Source: Phormidium tenue FACHB-886 (GTDB lineage Bacteria > Cyanobacteriota > Cyanobacteriia > Elainellales > Elainellaceae). From it: 64,000 bases of DNA. Where the stretch lies: assembly GCF_014764505.1 (NCBI RefSeq), contig NZ_JACXWX010000011.1, positions 1 to 64,000 of the forward strand, in the 5' to 3' direction. The translations under genes and the position numbers were made by a program. Positions within the stretch are counted from its first letter, which is position 1. Every line of letters starts with the position of its first letter. Positions 34,414 through 43,466 of the stretch are shown here, one piece after another. The notes under the pieces are model-generated. The model ran no database searches and was not told where the DNA came from. It worked only from the letters and a program-made list of their open reading frames with translations.

Positions 34414-36180
34414 GTGATCCCAAAATTGAGTGAGGCAACTATTCGTCACCACACGACCGCTCAACCGTTTGAACGGGGACAGGGTTATTATCGGGCTGGT
34501 TCAGTCAATTCTCTAGTTCAACGCGGCAATCGCTTACTCGCCAGAGTTGAAGGCAGCGAAGTAAACGCTTACCAGGTCGATGTTCATTTTGATCGAGGTG
34601 GTATTACCCGTGCAACCTGTACCTGCCCCTATAATTACGAAGGATGGTGTAAGCACATCGTTGCAGCCCTCCTAACCTGCCTGCATCAGCCCGATCGCAT
34701 TGAGCAGCGTCCCGAACTGGCTACATTGCTGACTTCTCTTACCCGTGAGCAATTGCAAACGATCGTACAGAATCTTGCCAACGAGCAGCCAGAATGGATG
34801 GATGCAGTTGAGGTGCAGATTGCCTTACTGAATCAACCCAAAACCCAAAAATCAAAAAAGGCTCCTCGTCGTACTACCGTTGATCCAAAACCGATCGAGC
34901 GACAGGTTGAACGCATCCTCGATCGATACGCAGCGCAATGGAACGATGAACCTGCCCTGGATGAAATTCGTGACATGATGCAGAAGGCTGACGCTTTTCT
35001 GGAGCAGGGTGACGGCAATAATGCGCTGATCATTTTGGGTGCGATCGTTCGGGCTTATGTGCAGGACTGGATGAACCTGGATGGCTCCAGTGGTGAAAGT
35101 GGAGCGATTTTTGAAGAGTTAGATGATGCCGTAACTGAAGCAATTTTGAGTGCTGAATTATCTGAGAGTGAGCGCCAACAATGGCAAAAGGAACTCAAGA
35201 ACTGGCAAAAAGAGGTTGATGATTATGGCGTTGATAACTTTGAGATGAGCCTTACTGCGCTACAGCAGGGATGGGACTACCCACCACTCCGGGAGGTTTT
35301 ACAGGGAAAGGTTACTGAATTGGGCGCTTGGGAAGACGAAGCCCCTGATTTTGCTGATGATCTTGCCTGGATTCGGCTCAAGATTCTAGAGCGGCAGGGC
35401 AGGCATCAAGAGTATCTCTATCTTGCAGAAGCAGAAGGGCAGACCGATCGCTATCTGCAAATGCTGGCAAAGCTGGGGCGATCGCAAGAAGCCATTGCCG
35501 TGGCAGAACAGGAAATGAGTACGGCTGACGAAGCATGGACGTTGGCGCAAACGCTCCGGGAACAGGGAGAACTGGAGCAGGCACTCAAGATTGCCATGAA
35601 AGGGCTATCGCTGGGCGGTCATAATCACTACCGATTAGCGGTTTGGGCAAGCGAACTGGCAGAGGCAATGGATCAGGAGGCTGCCCTTCAGGCGAGATTA
35701 AAAGCATTTCAACTCCAGCCATCCCTGCCGGATTATCTGAAACTAAAGGAGTTGGCGGGTTATCGCTGGGGTTCCTTACAACAGGAATTGCTGACCCGAT
35801 TGCGGCAAGACTCCAGCAGCCTGAGTGCGAAGGCAAAAGCTGCCATTTTTTTAGAGGAAGGCTTGATTGATGATGCGATCGCCACAGTCGCTCCGCTCAG
35901 TTCTTTTGAATCAGCTATTATTCATCCGGTCATGGATGCAGCTGTTACCCATCGTCCGGATTGGGTGATTGAAAACGCCCGTCCCCGTGCCGAGTCTATT
36001 ATGAATGCAGCTCAAGCGCAGTATTACTATCATGCGGTTAACTGGCTACGTCGAGTCCGGGCTGCCTATCTTCAGTTAGGGCAGAAAGAGGAATGGAAAC
36101 GGTATCGCACCGCACTCCTGCAAACCCACTTCCGTAAACATAAGTTAATTTCAATGCTGCAACAGCGAGACTTGATTTGA
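34414..36180 (+). CDS. SWIM zinc-finger protein
   Basis: This is a protein of about 588 residues. A longer frame is open from 34363, but the GTG at 34414 (encoding MIPKLSEATIRHH) has GGAGGTG eight bases before it and fits the usual family start. Near residues 68-82, CTCPYNYEGWCKH is the CxCx(n)CxH SWIM zinc-binding motif. The rest is a long helical, repeat-like (TPR-type) solenoid. SWIM domains bind DNA or protein, and bacterial members occur beside SNF2 helicases. Here it leads a three-gene + strand cluster. The precise role is unknown. Confidence 0.8.
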   Translation: MIPKLSEATIRHHTTAQPFERGQGYYRAGSVNSLVQRGNRLLARVEGSEVNAYQVDVHFDRGGITRATCTCPYNYEGWCKHIVAALLTCLHQPDRIEQRPELATLLTSLTREQLQTIVQNLANEQPEWMDAVEVQIALLNQPKTQKSKKAPRRTTVDPKPIERQVERILDRYAAQWNDEPALDEIRDMMQKADAFLEQGDGNNALIILGAIVRAYVQDWMNLDGSSGESGAIFEELDDAVTEAILSAELSESERQQWQKELKNWQKEVDDYGVDNFEMSLTALQQGWDYPPLREVLQGKVTELGAWEDEAPDFADDLAWIRLKILERQGRHQEYLYLAEAEGQTDRYLQMLAKLGRSQEAIAVAEQEMSTADEAWTLAQTLREQGELEQALKIAMKGLSLGGHNHYRLAVWASELAEAMDQEAALQARLKAFQLQPSLPDYLKLKELAGYRWGSLQQELLTRLRQDSSSLSAKAKAAIFLEEGLIDDAIATVAPLSSFESAIIHPVMDAAVTHRPDWVIENARPRAESIMNAAQAQYYYHAVNWLRRVRAAYLQLGQKEEWKRYRTALLQTHFRKHKLISMLQQRDLI

Positions 36181-36204
36181 AGGTTATAAGCCCGAGAGGT
36201 AAAC

Positions 36205-36846
36205 ATGGCTTCATCATCAGTAGCAAAAAAGATTTCTACCCTTGCCCAGATTGCTCAAGAGTTGCATCAGGGCAAAGATTTTAACATCACTCGTCTAACT
36301 AGCCTCAAAAGCCTTTGTGCTGAGCCTCACGCAGCAGGGCAATTTTGCTTGTATCTTGCTCAGTTAACTCAGCAAAAACTGCAGGATAAAGAGAAACCAG
36401 ACCATCTTGAAGAGGAAATCTGGTTGCATTGTAAGCATCTCATTAATGAAGCAATCCCTGAAATGGAAACGTATTTAGCAAAACCCTCAAAAGAAGAAGA
36501 AAAGTTACTTCAAAATCTTTTATCAAGAGTACGAGAAGTGAACAATCAGTATAAAAATCAAAACTGGGGACCCGTACGAATTATTCAAAGCACAGATGTT
36601 TTATTAATTGAAAAAGCTCTGTATGGTATTCTGCGCCCTGCTGAATCTAGCCATTGGGGATACCAGATTGCCAGAGACTATGCAGAACGTTATGGGGCAA
36701 GATACATGAACAGTCTCATTCCTGAATCGGCACCAATGATTGAGGATATTGCCAACTTTTGGAGTCAGTATCACTTTAGAGAACCATTGGATGAATGGCT
36801 GAATCATCAAAAAAGTCACTCAAAAGCATCTCGAAAGAAGTCGTAA
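36205..36846 (+). CDS. Hypothetical protein of the SWIM cluster
   Basis: This 213-residue, mostly helical soluble protein follows the SWIM gene by 24 bp with the same orientation, so it is probably co-transcribed. The sequence is rich in Gln, Lys and Glu, ends in a basic tail (KASRKKS) and has no recognised motif. Its GC content is lower than that of the SWIM gene. Function is unknown; an association with the SWIM protein is inferred from position. Confidence 0.65.
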   Translation: MASSSVAKKISTLAQIAQELHQGKDFNITRLTSLKSLCAEPHAAGQFCLYLAQLTQQKLQDKEKPDHLEEEIWLHCKHLINEAIPEMETYLAKPSKEEEKLLQNLLSRVREVNNQYKNQNWGPVRIIQSTDVLLIEKALYGILRPAESSHWGYQIARDYAERYGARYMNSLIPESAPMIEDIANFWSQYHFREPLDEWLNHQKSHSKASRKKS

Positions 36847-36903
36847 ATGATGATGAAGTTCTGGGAGTAGACCGTTGAGCAATCGGGAGGCATTAAAACT
36901 GCG

Positions 36904-38733
36904 ATGGCGAAACAAAAGAACTCAAAAAGCTCTTTCGATCGCGGGGAGCACCTCCTCCATGCATTAACGCAACAGGAACTTGCTCAATTGATCGATGCCC
37001 TATTTACAGTTCTGTCACCCAAATTGCAGGAAGAGGCGATCGCCCAACTTAATGAAAATACTCAACAAACCGTCAGACAAATTCTGATGTCGTCATCTAT
37101 TGCTGAGTCAACTGAAGCATCTGCAACTCAAACCGTTTCTCTGGCAAAGCAAGCGCAGACCTGGTCTGAGCTCTGGCAAGCGTGGGATGACATTGTTTCA
37201 GAGGCCTCAGAGGAAGGTGGAAAATATATCATTCAGGAGGCTCATTGGGAACCGCCCTATTTTGATGCAACGACCTTTAGCGAAGATTTAGCAAGAGTTG
37301 CGGCACAAATGCGATCGCTGCTTCAAACTGCATTTGAACATGAATTTACCCCCGATGATGGCTTTGTCTCCGCTCTTCTAGAAGCAGAATCCGCCATTTC
37401 AGAAGGTTTAGAAGACTGGATGGAATTGACCGATGGGCTGTATTTAGAGAGCCATTTAACCCATTGCTTACTGCAGTGGGAATGGTTCGTTGCTCAGGAA
37501 CAGGAACAGAATGCGTTTCAATTTGCTCACCATATTCGAGAATGTGAACTGCAATTTCAGGAAATAGAACTGGATAGTGATGCTTTGTTTAACTTTTTCA
37601 CCCAGTTGCCTGAAACCGATCAACAGTGCATTCTGGCAGGATTAACGAGCGATCGCGAAAGTTCTTTCTGGCAACGAACACTGGGCGATACCAATTCTCA
37701 CTGGCATCAGCTTTATCTGCACCTGATGGAGCAATATGCACCCGATCGCTATCTAGACAATTTGCGAAAGACCATCCCGCAACAGTGGGAAAACGGTTTG
37801 CCCATCATCGAAGCATTGTTGGCGGAACAGAACTATTCAGAAAGTTTGACTGTTATTCAAGAAACACTCCATTCCCTATTGCAATCTACACGAGGAAAAG
37901 CAAACTGGACACCTGAAGCAGCACTCCTGATTGCAACCTCAGGTTTCTATTACGAAGGTCAACAAACCAGTGCGGGAAAACTGCTGCGCTACTATCAACG
38001 AACGGCACAGGGATTAAAACAAACCGAACGAGCAAATGTACTGGAGATTCAGCAGATTGCGATCGCTCAATGGTCTGATTGGGCTGTGATGTTCAAAGCC
38101 TTTGCTGATATTCCCCTGGCTGAACCCACTCGTCAAGCCTTGTTCACCTCTTGGCGCGATTTAGTCGATCGTCGAACCAAACCGCAAACCTGGGGAGGAT
38201 ATGGAAGAACTAAACCTGTTGATAGTTGGTGGGTTCCCTGGTTGATTGATAGCGTTATTGACCCGCAAAAAGGAGCAACAGGATTTCAGCAGCAGATCAC
38301 TCAATGGCTAACTCATCTCCCTGGTGATAAACATCACTTAGGTGAGAACTACGATCTGCTGCGATTGTTGACCGAAGATTTGACCGATATTCAGAATAAA
38401 GGAAAACCTGAATATCCTCAGTTTTATCAAGTTGTCATATATCCCAGAAACCCTTTGACAGAGAACGATAGATCGCGACAAGACTATCTCAAACAATACG
38501 CTTCTACTGATTTATTCGAGCAGATCATGAACTACTGGAAAACACACCTACAGAATTTTGTTCCTAAGCCAGAGTCTGCTTCTAAATCTGACTACACCAA
38601 TCATGCGAAGTGGATGGTTGCATTAAAGGAACTTTCTCCCCAGAACTATGAAACGCTTTTAGCCGAATGGCGTAATGTTCACCAGCGACGCAGCAATTTA
38701 TGGAAAGCAATGAAACAAATGGGGCTAACCTAA
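36904..38733 (+). CDS. Large hypothetical protein of the SWIM cluster
   Basis: This 609-residue helical protein has a repeat-like composition rich in Trp, Gln and Glu, and no known catalytic motif. It starts 57 bp after the previous gene. A helical-solenoid fold, like that of the SWIM protein's C-terminal part, is likely. The stop is followed within 1 bp by the remnant of another gene of the same cluster type. Function is unknown. Confidence 0.65.
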   Translation: MAKQKNSKSSFDRGEHLLHALTQQELAQLIDALFTVLSPKLQEEAIAQLNENTQQTVRQILMSSSIAESTEASATQTVSLAKQAQTWSELWQAWDDIVSEASEEGGKYIIQEAHWEPPYFDATTFSEDLARVAAQMRSLLQTAFEHEFTPDDGFVSALLEAESAISEGLEDWMELTDGLYLESHLTHCLLQWEWFVAQEQEQNAFQFAHHIRECELQFQEIELDSDALFNFFTQLPETDQQCILAGLTSDRESSFWQRTLGDTNSHWHQLYLHLMEQYAPDRYLDNLRKTIPQQWENGLPIIEALLAEQNYSESLTVIQETLHSLLQSTRGKANWTPEAALLIATSGFYYEGQQTSAGKLLRYYQRTAQGLKQTERANVLEIQQIAIAQWSDWAVMFKAFADIPLAEPTRQALFTSWRDLVDRRTKPQTWGGYGRTKPVDSWWVPWLIDSVIDPQKGATGFQQQITQWLTHLPGDKHHLGENYDLLRLLTEDLTDIQNKGKPEYPQFYQVVIYPRNPLTENDRSRQDYLKQYASTDLFEQIMNYWKTHLQNFVPKPESASKSDYTNHAKWMVALKELSPQNYETLLAEWRNVHQRRSNLWKAMKQMGLT

Positions 38734-38734
38734 T

Positions 38735-38854
38735 CTGAGCGAATATCAGTATTACAAATTTCAGGCGATCGATCGCCCCTTGACTGTGGAAGAACAGGAT
38801 GAGATTCGCAAATGCTCCAGTCGAGTGGAACTTACCTTTCCCAACGTCCTTTAA
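38735..38854 (+). pseudogene. 5' remnant of a SWIM-cluster gene
   Basis: Directly after the 609-residue gene, 39 codons read (L)SEYQYYKFQAIDRPL, then EEQDEIRKCSSRV, and stop at TAA 38852-38854. This resembles the N terminus of a much longer protein often found beside SWIM proteins in cyanobacteria. The expected ATG is CTG here. The gene seems truncated by a deletion whose far side is the end of the convergent TPR gene, because the two stop codons overlap. Confidence 0.65.
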
Positions 38855-41172
38855 GAGTAGCAGTTGATTTGCTGAATTAACTGCTGCCGAATCGCAGAAG
38901 TTTGTAGAGTTTGAGCGATCTGCTGGGCTTGTGAAACTTGACCCATCTGAGCGTATCTCAAGGCGATCGCCATCAAAAAACTCCCCCGATCTTCTTCATC
39001 CTCAGTGACCAGTGGATTCTCACCCCCTCGTACTGTGATCGTTCGTGATTCATTACCTGGAATGGTACGAGCAGCTCGTAATGCCTGGTTTAACACATTT
39101 GCTGCCTGGGTTAATTCATCCAACAGGATATAGCGATCGGCAAGCACCAGGAACCAGCGAGTTTTGAAGACAGGATTATCTAACCGATTGAGAACAGCAA
39201 GTATCGTTGTGAAATTCCCTGCGTTCATCGCTTTTTCCATCGCCTCATTCAGCTTTGCAATGCGTTCAGCGGGATCTGGAATTGCCTCCGCAACTTGAAT
39301 GGCAGCTTGATATTGATTGGCAACCGTTAATTGTTCAGCAAGAGTTCTCAATATGTAAGAACGACTGGAGCTGTCTTCGATCGTTTGTGCTGTTGTAATA
39401 GCCTGGTTGAGCAGCTGAGCTGCATTATCAGGCTGATTTGCTCTGAAGTGTTCGATCGCAATTGCCGTGGATATCTCCGCTTTAGTTGACGGGTCTTCGA
39501 TCATGTTAACAAGCTGAGCCGCCTGATTAAACAGTGCCGTTGCCAGATCGATTTGTCCAGAAGTTAGTAAAATTTGTGCGGCAACAACAGCTAAAATTTT
39601 TGGTTGGAAACTGGGATCAGAACTTTGTTTTTGGGCAATCGCCTGAGCACGATTGAAGTCTCCTGCTTGAGCCAGATCACGTGCTATCTGAGAAAATAGA
39701 CGATCGCGCCAACTGGCAAAACTGGGTGGAATTTGCTCCGTAATCTGCAAAGCAACATCATACCGATTCGCAGCAATTGCTCGCTCTGCAATTTGGGTTT
39801 GTACTTCGACGCGATTAATGGGGACTTCCTCCCCCGGTTGAATTGTTTGGGTCATTCGCAGCGCATAGTCATAGCGTCCGCTTTGAATCGCTTGACCGAT
39901 TAGTTGTTGTCTTACCGTGTTGCGGTTACCTTCTTCGGAAATTATTTCTAGCGCTTCGATCGCTTGTGTTAAAAGAATTTCAGCCCGATCATTCTGTCCA
40001 GCTTTAGCGTAAAAAAGCGCGACTGCACCCAGTGCTGGAGCTCGTACCATCGGGTCAATGATGGTTTGAATGGTTTCGTCCGCCGTTGCCACCAACCCAC
40101 CTGTCTCAACATAGCGCAATGCCACATTTGCCATCACCTCGTTTGCATCCTGCGCCGATCGTGCCGTTGCAACTGCCTCTGAATAAAACTGGTTCGCTCG
40201 TTGTGGTTGTGAAGCCGTTAAATGTCCAGCCAGGGTTGCCAGAGCCGTTGCCTTTTGATTGGCTTGTGGAAGGGTTTGCAGCAGTTCCAGGGCAGAATTG
40301 ACCTGTCCCGTTTCGCTATATCGGTTCACAATTGTTAGGATTACGGGAGGTTGATAGTTTGGCACTTGGATTAAGCGAGCAACTTCCAGGGCACGAGCAA
40401 GTTGACCCTGACGAGCGTAGAGGCTGGCAATTCGTTCCAGGGCAGTTGCTTTGCGGTAGGAATTGGGATTATCGATGGTTTGGGCAAGCTGAAGTGCTCG
40501 ATCTAGAAACGGCGGGATAATATCAACCTGTTCCGCATTGAGATAGGCTTCAGCGATATTCGCTACGGCGATCGTCTGTAGCTCTACTCCCTGAATGGTG
40601 TAGCTGGTAGTTGCTGCATATTCGAGAATGCTACTGCTGCGATCGATCAGCCCTAACTCAGTGAAGTAGCTGGCAAGCACAACAAAGGTACGAACTTTAG
40701 AGGCACTGTAACTACTGCTCAAAGTCTGATTCGTTTCCTCTGCGGCAGACAGCACCGCTAAGGCGGCTTGAGGGGCTTGAGAGGAAACAGCCCGCATCAG
40801 TTGCTCTAATGGACTGGTGTATGCCACATTCTCGCCTAAACTGCCAACCAGTCGTTCCAATAAGTTGATCTTGGTAGAAGAATTCGGCATCACTCGGATT
40901 TGCTCAAGCGCCCGAACGAGCAGTTGAGAGGACTGGTCAACCTGTCCATTGGCGATCGCTTGCTCTGCCTGTCCAAAGATGGCATCTAACAGTGCTTCTT
41001 CGGTTTGCTGCCCTTCTATCGGACAGCTAGGAGCAGATGTGTCAGCTGTGGTTTGTACCAGCATCAGCGACAGAGCGATTGCGGGCTGTACTGTTCCACT
41101 GGCGATTGAAATGCTTAGACACAGGAATGCACCTGCTCCTGCCAAAACTTTGTCAGCTTTTAAGGGAATCAT
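38851..41172 (-). CDS. Secreted TPR-like repeat protein
   Basis: This 773-residue protein has an N-terminal signal-like segment (basic start, then GAFLCLSISIASGTV, about residues 13-40). The rest is a long run of helix-turn-helix units of about 35 residues, Ala- and Gln-rich, for example A-x-x-A-x-x-I-x-D-P (TPR/HEAT-like). Such proteins serve as scaffolds in the periplasm or thylakoid lumen. It is convergent with the SWIM cluster and overlaps its remnant by 4 bp. No partner gene is evident, and function is not known. Confidence 0.75.
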   Translation of the reverse strand: MIPLKADKVLAGAGAFLCLSISIASGTVQPAIALSLMLVQTTADTSAPSCPIEGQQTEEALLDAIFGQAEQAIANGQVDQSSQLLVRALEQIRVMPNSSTKINLLERLVGSLGENVAYTSPLEQLMRAVSSQAPQAALAVLSAAEETNQTLSSSYSASKVRTFVVLASYFTELGLIDRSSSILEYAATTSYTIQGVELQTIAVANIAEAYLNAEQVDIIPPFLDRALQLAQTIDNPNSYRKATALERIASLYARQGQLARALEVARLIQVPNYQPPVILTIVNRYSETGQVNSALELLQTLPQANQKATALATLAGHLTASQPQRANQFYSEAVATARSAQDANEVMANVALRYVETGGLVATADETIQTIIDPMVRAPALGAVALFYAKAGQNDRAEILLTQAIEALEIISEEGNRNTVRQQLIGQAIQSGRYDYALRMTQTIQPGEEVPINRVEVQTQIAERAIAANRYDVALQITEQIPPSFASWRDRLFSQIARDLAQAGDFNRAQAIAQKQSSDPSFQPKILAVVAAQILLTSGQIDLATALFNQAAQLVNMIEDPSTKAEISTAIAIEHFRANQPDNAAQLLNQAITTAQTIEDSSSRSYILRTLAEQLTVANQYQAAIQVAEAIPDPAERIAKLNEAMEKAMNAGNFTTILAVLNRLDNPVFKTRWFLVLADRYILLDELTQAANVLNQALRAARTIPGNESRTITVRGGENPLVTEDEEDRGSFLMAIALRYAQMGQVSQAQQIAQTLQTSAIRQQLIQQINCYS

Positions 41173-41405
41173 ATCTTTAGGGGATGATGAGCAAGCAAGT
41201 TACGTCCCATGCAAAGTTTCCTGATTCAGACGTTGGGGCAGAAGCGGATTAAGCGTGGCGACATTTAAGGATAATAGCCAGGATAAGCAAGTTATCTTAG
41301 CATTCTGGGTTTTGTGCAAAAAATTACACAGTGATTATTACCCTCCACTTTGTTTTTAGACTAGAAACATCGGGAAAAGTTTAGGGGTCATTTGAAGTAG
41401 GAGTT

Positions 41406-42731
41406 GTGCAGGGTTTAGGTGGTTTAAGCAGCATGAGAGAAGCTGAATTTAAGGTTGTTTTTGAGGAACTGACACCGAAGCAGCGTAAAGTACTACAGCG
41501 GTTCTTAGCAGGCGAAACAGATGAAGCGATCGCCACTGCGCTATATTTAGAACCATCCACAATTCGTCGCCATATTGCCAATATTTGTAAGGCATTTGGA
41601 TTGAGTAATGCGGAGGGAGAACATTATTCTTACCGCGACGAGTTAATTGAGTTGTTTGCTCAACATCGATCGGAACTCGTCAATCCAGAATTAATTTATC
41701 AAGGGAAATTGGCAAATTTAGAATTCCCTGGCAGTCCCCTAACGCTGAAGTCGCCGTTTTATGTCGAACGTCCTCCCATTGAGGAACAATGCCTTCAGGA
41801 AATTTGCAAACCGGGGGGTTTAGTGCGGATTCGCGCACCGCAGTACATGGGTAAAACCTCTCTGCTGCATCGGCTTTTGGCAAGAGCTAGCGAGATCAAT
41901 TATGCGACGGTGCGGCTCAATCTGCGGCAAGCAGAAGCGGCAGTCGTGGCGGATTTAGATACCTTTTTGCGCTGGTTTTGTGTGAACCTCAGTCACAAGC
42001 TAAACCTACCCGTACAGCTCGATGATTGGGATGGCGATCGCTTTGGTAGCCTGGTTAGTTGCACAACTTATTTCCAATCCTGCATATTAGAGCAACTGCC
42101 TCAAAATTTAGTGTTGGGATTGGATGAGGTCGATTGGCTGTTTGAATTTCCGCAGGTTGCTCAGGGTTTCTTCGCCTTGCTGCGAAGCTGGCACGAAGAA
42201 TCCAATAATTTAGAAGTGTGGCAACGATTGCGCCTCGTTGTAGCCCATTCAACTGAAGTTTACATTCCGCTCAACCTGAATCAGTCTCCCTTTAATGTGG
42301 GATTGCCGATCCGCTTGCCTGAACTCTCGATCGCTCAAGTGCAAGGGTTGGCGCAGCAGTATGGTTGGCACAGTTCAACGCAAGCGGTGCAGCCTCTAGT
42401 TTCAATGGTCGGCGGACATCCATACCTGTTGCAGTTGGCATTCTATCATCTGCAACGAGGGATGACATTAAAGCAATTGCTGCAAACGGCTCCAACCCAA
42501 GCAGGAATTTATCGCGATCATCTCCGTCGTCACTGGCAGGTGTTGCAAGACTACCCGGAGCTACAAACTGCCCTCGATCGCATCATTGCTAATGAATTGC
42601 AAGGAACAACACTCGATCCCATCCTTACTTACAAACTTGAAAGTTCAGGACTAATCAAACTGGAAGGAAATCAAGTCAAACTCAGCTGTGAGCTTTATCG
42701 TCAGTACTTTAGCGATCGCCATAGTCTATAA
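41406..42731 (+). CDS. HTH plus AAA-like ATPase
   Basis: This 441-residue protein (or 432 if it starts at ATG 41433) begins with a LuxR-type helix-turn-helix (LTPKQRKVLQRFLAGETDEA, then LEPSTIRRHIANICKAF). An AAA-like NTPase domain of the AAA_35 type, common in cyanobacterial signalling proteins, follows. Its P-loop is APQYMGKTSLL (about residue 155) and its acidic Walker B is LGLDEVDWLFEF (about residue 235). It lacks the C-terminal sensor repeats found in its larger relative at 43467, so it may be a minimal transcription or signalling switch. Divergent from the TPR gene across 233 bp. Confidence 0.8.
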   Translation: MQGLGGLSSMREAEFKVVFEELTPKQRKVLQRFLAGETDEAIATALYLEPSTIRRHIANICKAFGLSNAEGEHYSYRDELIELFAQHRSELVNPELIYQGKLANLEFPGSPLTLKSPFYVERPPIEEQCLQEICKPGGLVRIRAPQYMGKTSLLHRLLARASEINYATVRLNLRQAEAAVVADLDTFLRWFCVNLSHKLNLPVQLDDWDGDRFGSLVSCTTYFQSCILEQLPQNLVLGLDEVDWLFEFPQVAQGFFALLRSWHEESNNLEVWQRLRLVVAHSTEVYIPLNLNQSPFNVGLPIRLPELSIAQVQGLAQQYGWHSSTQAVQPLVSMVGGHPYLLQLAFYHLQRGMTLKQLLQTAPTQAGIYRDHLRRHWQVLQDYPELQTALDRIIANELQGTTLDPILTYKLESSGLIKLEGNQVKLSCELYRQYFSDRHSL

Positions 42732-42750
42732 AATCAATGTAGTTTACAGC

Positions 42751-43332
42751 ATGAATCACTCTTTTAGATTAATTAGAAAACTTGCCAGAGAAATCAAATA
42801 TTTACCATTAGAACTACTTTGGAACTATCCTATTACCATTCATAGCATTGAAACTTTAGAAAATGACATTCGTACTGAGCTAGGTAAAATTGTTCCAGCG
42901 GGATGCAGCTTAATGACACAGCCTGAAACAGCTCATGGAACGCTGGCGAAATACGATTTTCTAGACCTCACGTTCCGCGTTCCCGAACATCTGTTACTAC
43001 AATCGAATTATCAATCAGGGATTTCGCTTCTCAGACAACTGCTGCCTGCTCCTGATCCATTAGACGAAACGCTTATGGAAGAAATTGAAGATTTTGATGA
43101 TTTGTCAGTTTTGAAAATGTTGGCTAGAGATGTTGATGCAGGCTTAACGCTGTGCCGAATATTGCTTAGAAGCCGATCGCCGCGACCCTTCAAAGAACGT
43201 TCAAGAATGAATCTTCTCACCTCACCAGAGATGCGATTACCTGACGGCTATTTTCCTCATCACTTGACAATAAGAGATGCTTGCTTGACGAACGCTGAAG
43301 CTGTTTGGTTTCACAAATATTTTTACTTATAA
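42751..43332 (+). CDS. Hypothetical protein
   Basis: This is a protein of about 193 residues starting at ATG 42751 (MNHSFRLIRKLAREIK). The frame is open back to 42688, but that would overlap the upstream ATPase gene. No family is recognised. The middle is acidic (EEIEDFDDL) and there is no signal peptide or membrane helix. It follows the AAA-like gene by 19 bp and could be co-transcribed with it. Base composition is lower in GC than its neighbours. Confidence 0.55.
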   Translation: MNHSFRLIRKLAREIKYLPLELLWNYPITIHSIETLENDIRTELGKIVPAGCSLMTQPETAHGTLAKYDFLDLTFRVPEHLLLQSNYQSGISLLRQLLPAPDPLDETLMEEIEDFDDLSVLKMLARDVDAGLTLCRILLRSRSPRPFKERSRMNLLTSPEMRLPDGYFPHHLTIRDACLTNAEAVWFHKYFYL

Positions 43333-43466
43333 CCCTGAACTGCTTACTTGCAGCATCAAGATAAAACGGCATTTCGCTATTGTTCAAGTTTCTGCACAAA
43401 ATTCTGAACTGATTAGGTTTTTTCTTAAGGTGAAAGCGTACAAATTATTTAAATCTTCTCAATCTA

